64,000 nt of DNA, taken from the NCBI RefSeq assembly GCF_014192275.1, contig NZ_JACHXR010000008.1:62001-126000 (forward strand), written 5' to 3'. The stretch comes from Halomonas stenophila. GTDB taxonomy: Bacteria > Pseudomonadota > Gammaproteobacteria > Pseudomonadales > Halomonadaceae. A model generated the notes under the pieces. The model was not told the origin of the DNA and did no database searches. It saw only the letters and a list, made by a program, of their open reading frames with translations. Shown in pieces: positions 1 to 8,841 of this stretch (the first letter of the stretch is position 1; each line of letters opens with the position of its first letter). Both the position numbers and the translations under genes were made by a program.

Positions 1-114
1 GGCGAGGCCCATCCGGACCTGGCCCTGACGCTGCTGCCGCCGGTGGGCGAACACCCGGCCTTCGTCGAGGCCTTGGCGGCGGTGATCGCCGAGCAGGCGG
101 GGGAAGCGAGCTGA
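1..114 (+). CDS. C-terminal end of a probable ferrochelatase (partial)
   Basis: The window opens inside a reading frame of 37 codons that ends with TGA at 112-114. The tail contains LLPPVGEHPAFVEALAAVI, which resembles the usual C-terminus of HemH (a Leu/Asn-rich stretch followed by 'P-x-F/W-[VI]-[ED]-A-L-A'). Ferrochelatase inserts Fe2+ into protoporphyrin IX as the last step of haem synthesis. As I recall, hemH often lies beside a MerR regulator and phrB in Pseudomonas and Halomonas, which fits the next two genes. Only the tail is visible, so the family call is tentative. Confidence 0.45.
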   Translation, partial: GEAHPDLALTLLPPVGEHPAFVEALAAVIAEQAGEAS

Positions 115-122
115 CGGGCGCG

Positions 123-147
123 TTGTACATCGCCGCATTTTTGTACA
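123..147 (+). promoter_or_regulatory. Direct repeats TTGTACA, likely MerR/LitR-type operator
   Basis: Two exact copies of TTGTACA lie at 123-129 and 141-147, 18 bp apart, about 70 bp upstream of the MerR-family gene. The inner TGTACA is itself palindromic. TGTACA-type repeats are the known operators of the LitR/CarH/MlrA branch of MerR proteins, so this is probably the autoregulatory site of the next gene and may also control phrB. Confidence 0.55.
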
Positions 148-213
148 AAATCGTCCCATCACCGCCCCGGCAGCCACCGGCCACCGCCCCCCACCATCGA
201 GGCAAAGGCGCGC

Positions 214-1128
214 ATGAGCGATCAGGCGAACCACCCGACCGATACGCCGCTCTATCCGATTCGCGAAGTCTCCCGCCTGACCGGCGTCAACGCGGTGACC
301 CTGCGCGCCTGGGAGCGCCGTTATGGCCTGATTCGCCCGCGACGCACGCCCAAGGGGCACCGCCTCTATGCCCGGGAGGACATCGAACGGGTCGAGCGGA
401 TCCTGCAGTGGCTCAACCGCGGCGTGCCGGTCAGCCAGGTTCGCGAACTGCTCGAGCAACCCGATGCCGTGGAGGCCCCGCCGCCCGCTGCGGGGGACTG
501 GGAAAGCCAGCGACGCCAGCTGATCGCCGCCGCCGAGGCCCTGGACCTGGCCCGCCTCGAGGCGCTGTTCAACCAGGGGCTGTCGCTCTACCCGGTGGCG
601 ACCTGCATCGACGAGCTCTGGCAGCCGGTGATCCGCGAACTGGAGGAGAGCTGGGATGACCGGCTCGGCGCCGACCTGCAGCGCCGCGCCCTGGAGGCCT
701 TCCTGCGCACCCGCATCGGCACCCGGCTCTACCATGCCAACCCCCTGGCCGCCGGGCCGCAGTTGCTGATCGTGCCGATGCCCGACGACGCCGGCCCCCT
801 CTGGGGGCTGCTCGCCGCCCTCGCCGCCAGCGACCGGGGCTACCGGGTCCAGCTGCTCGATGCCCCCCTGCCGGTGCAGGAGCTGCCGCTGGCCGTGGAG
901 CGCTTCCACGCCGACGCCCTGCTGCTGGCCAGCGGCAAGGCCGAGAAGGCCGACCTGGTACGCCGCCAGCTGCCCCGGCTGGCCGAGCAGCTCGATGTGC
1001 CCCTGACCCTGTGCGGCCCTGTCGCGCGGATCCGCGCGGCCGACCTGGACGGCACCGGGGTGGAGGTCCTCGGCGACGACCTGCCCCGGGCCATGACCCG
1101 CCTGCAAGCTCTCACCCAGGCCGCCTGA
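214..1128 (+). CDS. MerR-family regulator with degenerate cobalamin-binding domain (LitR/MlrA-like)
   Basis: The 304-residue protein has an N-terminal MerR winged helix (about residues 14-80, with YPIREVSRLTGVNAVTLRAW), a four-helix segment at ~95-175 and a Rossmann-like segment at ~183-300. This is the layout of CarH/LitR light regulators, which use B12 as chromophore. Both cobalamin signatures are altered here. After W147 the expected Glu-His pair of the W-x9-EH motif is Arg-Arg, and the D-x-H-x-x-G loop reads MPDDAGP (~189-195) with no histidine. It therefore probably works without B12, as MlrA does. It lies 13 bp before phrB, so control of photolyase is likely. The ATG at 214 was chosen because the MerR motif begins just after it. 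Confidence 0.85.
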   Translation: MSDQANHPTDTPLYPIREVSRLTGVNAVTLRAWERRYGLIRPRRTPKGHRLYAREDIERVERILQWLNRGVPVSQVRELLEQPDAVEAPPPAAGDWESQRRQLIAAAEALDLARLEALFNQGLSLYPVATCIDELWQPVIRELEESWDDRLGADLQRRALEAFLRTRIGTRLYHANPLAAGPQLLIVPMPDDAGPLWGLLAALAASDRGYRVQLLDAPLPVQELPLAVERFHADALLLASGKAEKADLVRRQLPRLAEQLDVPLTLCGPVARIRAADLDGTGVEVLGDDLPRAMTRLQALTQAA

Positions 1129-1141
1129 ACGGGAGCGTCCC

Positions 1142-2560
1142 ATGGCCCCCAGCCTGGTCTGGTTCCGCAGCGACCTGCGCATCCACGACAACACCGCCCT
1201 GACCGCGGCCGCCCGCCGGGGGCCGGTGGTGGCCGTCTTCCTGCGCAGCACCGCCCAGTGGCGCGCCCATGGTCACGGCGCCAACAAGCTGGACTTCTGG
1301 CGACGCGGGGTCGCGGCACTGTCCGAATCGCTGGCGGAGCTCAATATCCCCCTGCTGCACCGGGACGCCGAGACCTTCGCGACGGTCCCCGAGACGCTGC
1401 TCGCCGTGGCCCGAGAGGTCGGTGCCGACGCCCTGCACTTCAACCGCGAGTATCCCCTCGACGAGGCCCGTCGCGACGCCCGGGTGATCGAGGCCTTCAC
1501 TGCCGCCGGCCTCGCCGCCACCGGCCACCATGACGCCGTGGCCTTCGCCCCCGGCGAGCTGCTCACCGGCAAGGGCGACGTCTACGGGGTCTTCACGCCC
1601 TTCGCCCGCGCCTGGCACCGCCAGGTCACCGCCGAGCGCCTGGCCCTGCGCGACACCCCCGGTCCCCAGGCGCCCCTGACCATCCGCGCCGAGCCGCTGC
1701 CCGAGCTGCCACCGCTGGAGGACACCCCCGTGGACAGCCGCCAGTGGCCCGCCGGCGAGGGACCGGCCGCCGACCGCCTGGAGCGCTTCCTGCGCTTTCG
1801 TGGCCGCCACTACGCCGACCAGCGCGACTACCCGGCGATTCGCGGCACCAGCGAGCTGTCGCCCTACCTGGCGCTGGGCATGCTCTCCCACCGCCAGTGC
1901 CTGCAGGCGGTGCTCGCCGGGAACGGCGGCGCCCTGGCCGACGGCGATGCCGGCCTGACGGCCTGGGTCGGCGAGCTGATCTGGCGGGAGTTCTACCAGC
2001 ACGTGGCGGCGGGCTTTCCGCGGGTCTGTCGCCATCGCGCCTTCCAGGCCCACACCGAAGCGCTGCCGTGGCGCGACGACGAGCCGGGCTTCCGCGCCTG
2101 GTGCGAGGGGCGCACCGGCTACCCCATCGTCGACGCCGCGATGCGCCAGCTGGTGGCCACCGGCTGGATGCACAACCGCCTGCGCATGGTCACCGCCATG
2201 TTCCTCGCCAAGCACCTGCTGATCGACTGGCGGCGCGGCGAGGCCTTCTTCCTGCGCCACCTGGTGGACGGCGAGTTCGCCGCCAACAACGGCGGCTGGC
2301 AATGGGCGGCCTCCACCGGCACCGACGCCGCCCCCTACTTCCGGATCTTCAACCCCACCACCCAGTCGCAGCGCTTCGACCCCGAGGGCCGCTTCCTGGC
2401 CGAGTGGCTACCCGAGCTGGCCGGGCTGCCGGCCAGGGCCCGCCATGCCCCCGGCCGAGACCTGCTGCCCCGCCTCGACTATCCCGCGCCCATCGTCGAG
2501 CACAAGGCGGCCCGGGCCCGGGCGCTGGCGGCCTTCAAGGGCCTGTCCCCCGAGCGCTGA
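1142..2560 (+). CDS. phrB: Deoxyribodipyrimidine photolyase (CPD photolyase, class I type)
   Basis: The protein (472 aa) repairs cyclobutane pyrimidine dimers with blue light, using FADH- and an antenna cofactor. The N-terminal antenna domain starts with LVWFRSDLRIHDNTAL. The C-terminal FAD domain carries WVGELIWREFYQHV, GYPIVDAAMRQL and the hallmark NNGGWQWAASTGTDAAPYFR. The length equals E. coli PhrB. A Shine-Dalgarno GGGAG stands just before the ATG. The gene follows the MerR-type regulator by 13 bp, so the pair is probably one light- or stress-responsive unit. Confidence 0.95.
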   Translation: MAPSLVWFRSDLRIHDNTALTAAARRGPVVAVFLRSTAQWRAHGHGANKLDFWRRGVAALSESLAELNIPLLHRDAETFATVPETLLAVAREVGADALHFNREYPLDEARRDARVIEAFTAAGLAATGHHDAVAFAPGELLTGKGDVYGVFTPFARAWHRQVTAERLALRDTPGPQAPLTIRAEPLPELPPLEDTPVDSRQWPAGEGPAADRLERFLRFRGRHYADQRDYPAIRGTSELSPYLALGMLSHRQCLQAVLAGNGGALADGDAGLTAWVGELIWREFYQHVAAGFPRVCRHRAFQAHTEALPWRDDEPGFRAWCEGRTGYPIVDAAMRQLVATGWMHNRLRMVTAMFLAKHLLIDWRRGEAFFLRHLVDGEFAANNGGWQWAASTGTDAAPYFRIFNPTTQSQRFDPEGRFLAEWLPELAGLPARARHAPGRDLLPRLDYPAPIVEHKAARARALAAFKGLSPER

Positions 2561-2702
2561 GCCCACGCCATCACCGAGGATCGCCCCATGAGCCGGGCCC
2601 CGTCCCTGGAGGCCTTCTGCGCCTTTCACAGAAAGCTATACAAATACCAAACTGAACCGTCCCGGGATTCCCGGAGGCTCCAAACCTTGAGAGGATGGAG
2701 CC

Positions 2703-3928
<1,226 letters not shown>

Positions 3929-4329
3929 CTCAAACCAACGAGTCTCCGAGAAAGCCGGTACGGTTCAAACAAAAATCCATGCAAGATAGGTGCTCAGGAC
4001 GTGAGGTTCGTCGACTCGCTGCACCGGATAGAGGGGCTGACGGCCCTGGAAGCCTACTGACAAGCCCTATACGAGAACGTGACAGCGTGTCGCTGCGACT
4101 TTCACGACCGCCTGCGCCAAGGCGACCATGCCTTCGTCACCTGGACGCTGTACCCGAGGCCCGCCGCCTGGCCGGCCCCGCTGACGGGCCGGGCCGGCTG
4201 AGGCCGGCGCTTCCGAGATCCGCCGCCGGCGTGCATTCGCCGGACGCGAACAGTAGACTAGGCAGAGCCGCCAGGGCGGTCGCATGCCGTTTCCCGGCAT
4301 ACCATTATCTCGACACTCGGAACGATTCA

Positions 4330-4845
4330 GTGACCAAGCAACACTCCTTTGATCGCGAAGCACTGCTGGCATGCAGCCGTGGCGAGCTGTTCGGCCCCGG
4401 CAACGCCCAACTGCCGGCACCCAACATGCTGATGCTCGATCGCATCACGCACATCCATGAAGAGGGTGGCGACCACGGCAAGGGCGAACTGATCGCCGAG
4501 CTCGACATCCATCCGGACCTGTGGTTCTTCGACTGTCACTTCCCCGGCGACCCGGTGATGCCCGGCTGCCTGGGACTGGATGCCATGTGGCAGCTGGTCG
4601 GCTTCTACCTCGGCTGGCTGGGCCACCCCGGCCGCGGCCGCGCCCTGGGATGCGGGGAGGTCAAGTTCACCGGCCAGATCCTGCCCGAGGCCAGGACGGT
4701 CACCTATCGTATCAACATCAAGCGCATCATCACCCGGCGCCTGATCCTGGGCATGGCCGACGGCACGGTCTCCGTGGATGGCCGCGAGATCTACCAGGCC
4801 AACGACCTGCGCGTTGGCCTGTTCACCTCCACCGCGAATTTCTGA
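4330..4845 (+). CDS. fabA: 3-hydroxydecanoyl-[ACP] dehydratase/isomerase FabA
   Basis: FabA dehydrates 3-hydroxydecanoyl-ACP and isomerises trans-2 to cis-3-decenoyl-ACP, the branch point to unsaturated fatty acids. The 171-aa product from GTG 4330 ([20 protein letters not shown]) has the family's normal length. The active-site histidine lies in [13 protein letters not shown] and the aspartate in LGLDAMWQL. An ATG farther upstream in frame would add a non-homologous leader, so the GTG is preferred. The gene is followed 13 bp later by fabB, the usual operon for anaerobic unsaturated fatty acid synthesis. Confidence 0.96.
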   Translation: MTKQHSFDREALLACSRGELFGPGNAQLPAPNMLMLDRITHIHEEGGDHGKGELIAELDIHPDLWFFDCHFPGDPVMPGCLGLDAMWQLVGFYLGWLGHPGRGRALGCGEVKFTGQILPEARTVTYRINIKRIITRRLILGMADGTVSVDGREIYQANDLRVGLFTSTANF

Positions 4846-4858
4846 ACAGGAGGCTCCC

Positions 4859-6076
4859 ATGCGACGAGTGGTAGTCACCGGCCTGGGCATCGTGTCCTGC
4901 CTGGGCAACGACGCAACACAGGTACTCGAGGCACTGCGGAACGGGCGCTCAGGCATTCGCTTCAAGGAAGACTACGCCGAGCGTGGCTTCCGCAGCCAGG
5001 TGGCCGGGGTGGTCGACATCGACCTGGAGCCCCTGGTCGATCGCAAGCTGCGTCGCTTCATGGGCGATGCCGCCGCTTATGCCTATGTCTCCATGGCCCA
5101 GGCCATCGAGGATGCCGGCCTGTCCCCGGAGCAGGTGTCCAACGAGCGCACCGGCCTGATCGCCGGGTCCGGCGGCGCCTCCAGCGCCAACCAGGTGGAG
5201 GCCGCCGACGTGATGCGCGAGAAGGGCCTGCGCCGCGTGGGTCCCTACCGGGTCACCCGCACCATGGGCAGCACCGTCTCCGCCTGCCTGGCCACCCCCT
5301 TCCGGATCAAGGGCGTCAACTACTCCATCTCCTCGGCCTGCGCCACCTCGGCCCACTGCATCGGCAGCGCCATGGAGCAGATCCAGATGGGCAAGCAGGA
5401 CGTGGTCTTCGCCGGCGGCGGCGAGGAGGAGCACTGGACCCTGTCCTGCCTGTTCGATGCCATGGGTGCGCTGTCGACCCAGTACAACAAGAGCCCCGAG
5501 AAGGCCTCACGCCCCTATGACCAGGCCCGCGACGGCTTCGTCATCGCCGGCGGCGGGGGCATGCTGGTGCTCGAGGAACTGGAGCACGCCAAGGCCCGCG
5601 GCGCCAGGATCTATGCCGAGCTGGTCGGCTATGGCGCCACCTCCGACGGCTACGACATGGTCGCCCCGTCCGGCGAGGGGGCGGTGCGCTGCATGCGCCA
5701 GGCGCTGGCCACGGTCGACGGCGACATCGACTACATCAACACCCATGGCACCTCCACCCCGGTGGGCGATGTGGCCGAGCTGAAGGCGGTCCGCGAGGTC
5801 TTCGGCAACACCACGCCGGCCATGAGCTCGACCAAGTCGCTGACCGGCCACTCCCTGGGCGCGACCGGCGTGCAGGAGACCATCTACTCGCTGCTGATGA
5901 TGGAGCACGACTTCATCGCCGCCTCGGCCAACGTGGAGCAGCTGGATGAGCAGGCCGACGGCTTCGACATCGTCACCGAGCGCCGCGACGCGGCCCGGGT
6001 CGAGCGAGTGCTGTCCAACAGCTTCGGCTTCGGCGGCACCAACGCCTGCCTGGTCCTGCAGAAGTACCGCGGCTGA
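4859..6076 (+). CDS. fabB: 3-oxoacyl-[ACP] synthase I FabB
   Basis: FabB (405 aa) elongates cis-3-decenoyl-ACP and is needed together with FabA for unsaturated fatty acids. The nucleophilic cysteine lies in [14 protein letters not shown], and the two histidines lie in [11 protein letters not shown] and [11 protein letters not shown]. The start ATG at 4859 has the Shine-Dalgarno AGGAGG 5 bp upstream, overlapping the end of fabA. A strong terminator follows at 6096. Confidence 0.97.
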   Translation: MRRVVVTGLGIVSCLGNDATQVLEALRNGRSGIRFKEDYAERGFRSQVAGVVDIDLEPLVDRKLRRFMGDAAAYAYVSMAQAIEDAGLSPEQVSNERTGLIAGSGGASSANQVEAADVMREKGLRRVGPYRVTRTMGSTVSACLATPFRIKGVNYSISSACATSAHCIGSAMEQIQMGKQDVVFAGGGEEEHWTLSCLFDAMGALSTQYNKSPEKASRPYDQARDGFVIAGGGGMLVLEELEHAKARGARIYAELVGYGATSDGYDMVAPSGEGAVRCMRQALATVDGDIDYINTHGTSTPVGDVAELKAVREVFGNTTPAMSSTKSLTGHSLGATGVQETIYSLLMMEHDFIAASANVEQLDEQADGFDIVTERRDAARVERVLSNSFGFGGTNACLVLQKYRG

Positions 6077-6095
6077 CGACGATGCATCGCCGTGC

Positions 6096-6134
6096 AACGC
6101 GAGGAGGCGCCCCCGGGGGCGCCTCCTCGCGTTT
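6096..6134. terminator. Bidirectional rho-independent terminator
   Basis: A near-perfect inverted repeat (AACGCGAGGAGGCGCCCC pairing with its complement) is flanked by A's on the left and T's on the right. It lies between the convergent fabB and the acyltransferase gene and can serve both. Confidence 0.9.
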
Positions 6135-6154
6135 CGGGCCTGTCGGTCCCCGAC

Positions 6155-6913
6155 TCAGCCGCTGACGGTCTCGCGGCCGACGGGCGCCTGGCGAGGCCGC
6201 GGGACCTCGGAGATCTCGTCGAGCCGGGCCTCGATCCAGGCCTCGGTCTCGGCCAGCACCTCCTCGGCACTGCGGCCGACCGTCTCGATGGGCTCGCCGA
6301 CCACCAGCGTCAACCGCCCGGGATGCTTGACCCAATGACGCCCGGGCCAGCGCTCACCGGCATTGTGGGCCACCGGCACCACCGGCATGCCGGCCCGGCA
6401 GGCGATCACCGCGCCGCTCTTGTTGTAGCGACGCCGCGCGCCCGGCGCCACGCGCGTGCCCTCGGGGAAGATCAGCACCGAGAGGCCCTCCTCCAGCCGG
6501 CGCTTGCCCTGGGTCAGCACCTGCTTCATCGCCCGGGCCGGCCGGGAGCGGTCGAGGGCGATGGGGTGCAGCAGGCGCAGCCCCCAGCCGAAGATCGGGA
6601 TGTTGAGCAGCTCCTTCTTGAGCACCGTGCACACCGGCGGCTTGAGCAGTTGCAGGTAGACGGTCTCCCACTCGCACTGGTGGTTCGACAGGATCACGCA
6701 GGGCCCCTCGGGGAGCCGCTCGCGACCGCGGATGTCGTAGCGCACGCCACACACCAGGCCGAACCAGGCGATGATGAAGTGGTTGTACAGGTTGAGCAGC
6801 CGGTAGCGGGACTTCAGCGGCAGGAAGGGCGACGGCGGCAGGAACAGCAGGCCGCACACCAGCATGGCCAGGACGTAGCCGATATAGAAGATGACGCTGC
6901 GGATCGGGTTCAT
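6155..6913 (-). CDS. 1-acyl-sn-glycerol-3-phosphate acyltransferase (PlsC-like)
   Basis: The 252-aa membrane protein transfers an acyl chain to lysophosphatidate or a related lysolipid. It has an N-terminal membrane segment (IFYIGYVLAMLVCGLLFL), the catalytic motif SNHQCEWET (H-x4-E rather than H-x4-D) and the substrate motif FPEGTRVAPG. The H-x4-E form is known in proteobacterial lysophospholipid acyltransferases. The ATG at 6913 overlaps the stop of the upstream gene (ATGA), so the two are translationally coupled. An upstream in-frame start would add 17 unlikely residues. Confidence 0.88.
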   Translation of the reverse strand: MNPIRSVIFYIGYVLAMLVCGLLFLPPSPFLPLKSRYRLLNLYNHFIIAWFGLVCGVRYDIRGRERLPEGPCVILSNHQCEWETVYLQLLKPPVCTVLKKELLNIPIFGWGLRLLHPIALDRSRPARAMKQVLTQGKRRLEEGLSVLIFPEGTRVAPGARRRYNKSGAVIACRAGMPVVPVAHNAGERWPGRHWVKHPGRLTLVVGEPIETVGRSAEEVLAETEAWIEARLDEISEVPRPRQAPVGRETVSG

Positions 6914-7803
6914 GCCTGGTCCACCTCCTTGCTCGCCGCGGGGTCGTCGTCCCGGGCCAGGCACCAGGCATCCAGCATGCGGCCGACCTCGAGCCGCCAG
7001 GGCTTCTGGTGCACCCCGAAGACGTTCAGCACCCGCCGGCAGTTGAGCACCCGGCGCAACGGCTGGTCATGGTGGTGGCTGAGCGCCTTGACCCCGCCCA
7101 GGGCGACCGTCTCGCCGCGGCCCTCGAGCCGCGTGGCCAGTTGGGTGCGCACCATGGACACGAAGGTATAGGCACTGACCGGCTCGGTACCGGCCAGGTG
7201 ATAGCTGCCCCAGGCCTCGGCACCGCAGTGCTGCTGCTGCAGCATGCCGATCAGCGCCATGGCCACCGCATCGGCGGAGGTCGGGCAGAAGATCACGTCG
7301 GATTCCGCCCGCAGGTCGTCGCCCGCCACCAGGGTGTCGAGCAGCTCGCCCAGCCAGGCATGGCCGCCCTCGAGGGCGAACAGCGGCCCCAGGCGCACGA
7401 TGAGATGACGAGGCAGCTCGGCCCGGATCCGGTCGCCGGCGGCCACCAGCCGCCGCAGCCCCTCGTCCCGAGGCTCGGGAATCACGTGCTCGTCGATGGG
7501 GCTCTCGAAGCCATCCTCGTAGAGCTGGTCCGAGACGCACCAGGTCAGCGGGACGTCCCGCGACCGGCAGGCCGCCATGCAGGCCATGACGGCCTCGGCA
7601 TGGGCCGTCACGGACGCCGGGTCGGCGGTCAGCGGGCGCGACAGCGGCGGGATCACCAGGGCATCCGGACGCACCTCGTCGAGGCGCTCCGGGGTCAGCG
7701 CCAGCCGGGGCTCGATGATCAGCTCCACGTCACTGCGGCGATTGGCCTCTCGGGCCAGCGCCAGGCTCAGGCAATGCCCGGCATCCAGGATCAACAGCTT
7801 CAC
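6910..7803 (-). CDS. RmlD-like NAD(P)-dependent sugar-nucleotide/epimerase family protein
   Basis: The 297-aa protein begins MKLLILDAGHCLSLALAR, a Rossmann-like start whose glycine motif is degenerate. It has segments typical of RmlD-type extended SDRs (TWCVSDQLYEDG, HLIVRLGPLF, SYHLAGTEPVSAYTFV). The usual Y-x3-K pair is not evident, so catalysis is doubtful. It overlaps the acyltransferase gene by 4 bp. The true substrate is unknown. Confidence 0.6.
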   Translation of the reverse strand: MKLLILDAGHCLSLALAREANRRSDVELIIEPRLALTPERLDEVRPDALVIPPLSRPLTADPASVTAHAEAVMACMAACRSRDVPLTWCVSDQLYEDGFESPIDEHVIPEPRDEGLRRLVAAGDRIRAELPRHLIVRLGPLFALEGGHAWLGELLDTLVAGDDLRAESDVIFCPTSADAVAMALIGMLQQQHCGAEAWGSYHLAGTEPVSAYTFVSMVRTQLATRLEGRGETVALGGVKALSHHHDQPLRRVLNCRRVLNVFGVHQKPWRLEVGRMLDAWCLARDDDPAASKEVDQA

Positions 7804-8694
7804 GGCGACTCCTAACGGCTAGCCGAGGACAGGCTCGATCAAAATGGGAACGTCAACTTATCTGGATCTGTACAAAAGGCTCGCCACTGTTTCCCTAATA
7901 ACAACAATGACATAAAGCACCTCACTAGTCAATAACCAACAGAAAGTGTGCAAAAATCAATCAAAACCATGTTCTTGGGACCATTTTGAACACTTTCTCA
8001 CAGCGGGAATTTAATCCTTATATATCAACAGGATAACCCAGCCCAGAGGCGGTGTACACCGCAAGGATTACAACCTGACCTTGACATGAAAAGCATGATC
8101 ATCAGGGCAGGGGGGTAATAGCCCACTGCATTGCCTTGTTCTATGCCTACTGCCCGCCGCCTCCTGAGCCACTTGAGGTCCTTCGTACAAGCGTCGACGA
8201 GTATATCATTCACATCGCAGAGCACACGTGCCGGTCACTATGGCTCCCATCGCCGCCAGACCAGATGCATGCAACATCGATTAATAAGATTGAGCACCCC
8301 AACCTTCAGCCCTAGACGTGCCTATGATCATGCATGGTGGCTTACCACTGGATCGCAGAAAAAAGAATACAGGCCCAAGCAACTACCCACCGGAAGTGGT
8401 GTTGGTAACACCCCATGGGCGGGGTCAATGTAGATCTACCAGGAAAGTTGACAGATAACCCAGACATGAGCAGTAGCTGATATTTTGTAGACACTAACAC
8501 TTCTCATTACGCGGAATCCTAGATGCAAGAAAGTAAAGAGAGTGCGTAACACACTGAAATAACTGGATATACCAACAGGTTCAATCGGATACCTAACACA
8601 TCATGTAGTGCCGAAGGCCAGAAAAAACACTACATATTGACATTTAAGAATGGCAAGCTAGACTCATTAGGAAGTCCATGATGAGGTAAACTTG
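7804..8694. other. Non-coding island boundary with an inverted repeat
   Basis: There is no convincing gene here. Base composition drops from the GC-rich core around 7850, marking the probable edge of the accessory island. An inverted repeat of about 15 bp (AGAAAGTGTGCAAAA at 7941-7955, TTTTGAACACTTTCT at 7984-7998) lies near the edge. A short minus-strand frame around 8025-8225 (with GYYPPALMIMLF) vaguely recalls transposase N-termini but is too weak to call. Confidence 0.5.
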
Positions 8695-8841
8695 ATGAGT
8701 AGTAGCCAGCATTCCGGATCAGCAAACAGCCCGCGTCCTGATGTCCCCAAAGGTCCACCCAGCGAGACGCCTGGACGTCCCGACCATGTTCCCGGCCCTC
8801 CTCCGGCACCTGGTTCGCCTGGGCATCGTGAGGTTGGCTGA
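8695..8841 (+). CDS. Small Pro/Gly-rich peptide coupled to an E2-E1 fusion
   Basis: A 48-residue frame starts at ATG 8695 with a good Shine-Dalgarno (TGAGG, 8 bp upstream). Its stop TGA overlaps the next ATG (TGATG at 8839-8843), the usual sign of translational coupling. The peptide is Pro/Ser/Gly/His-rich, without hydrophobic core residues, so it is probably disordered, and it ends in ...HREVG. A terminal glycine is what an E1 enzyme would adenylate. This makes it a candidate modifier or conjugation tail for the next protein, but that is inference; a leader peptide is also possible. No known Ubl (beta-grasp) fold is visible. Confidence 0.6.
   Translation: MSSSQHSGSANSPRPDVPKGPPSETPGRPDHVPGPPPAPGSPGHREVG

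Noticed and set aside
1112-2302. Long minus-strand frame opposite phrB
   Set aside because: Antisense to a clearly coding photolyase in GC-rich DNA; a codon-bias shadow.
7867-7874. TGTACA near the RmlD-like gene as a second MerR operator
   Set aside because: Only one copy; similar hexamers occur elsewhere in the window (e.g. 10672, 30865), so it is not informative.
8025-8225. Minus-strand frame with transposase-like GYYPPALMIMLF
   Set aside because: Only a dozen residues resemble a transposase N-terminus; no supporting motifs around it.
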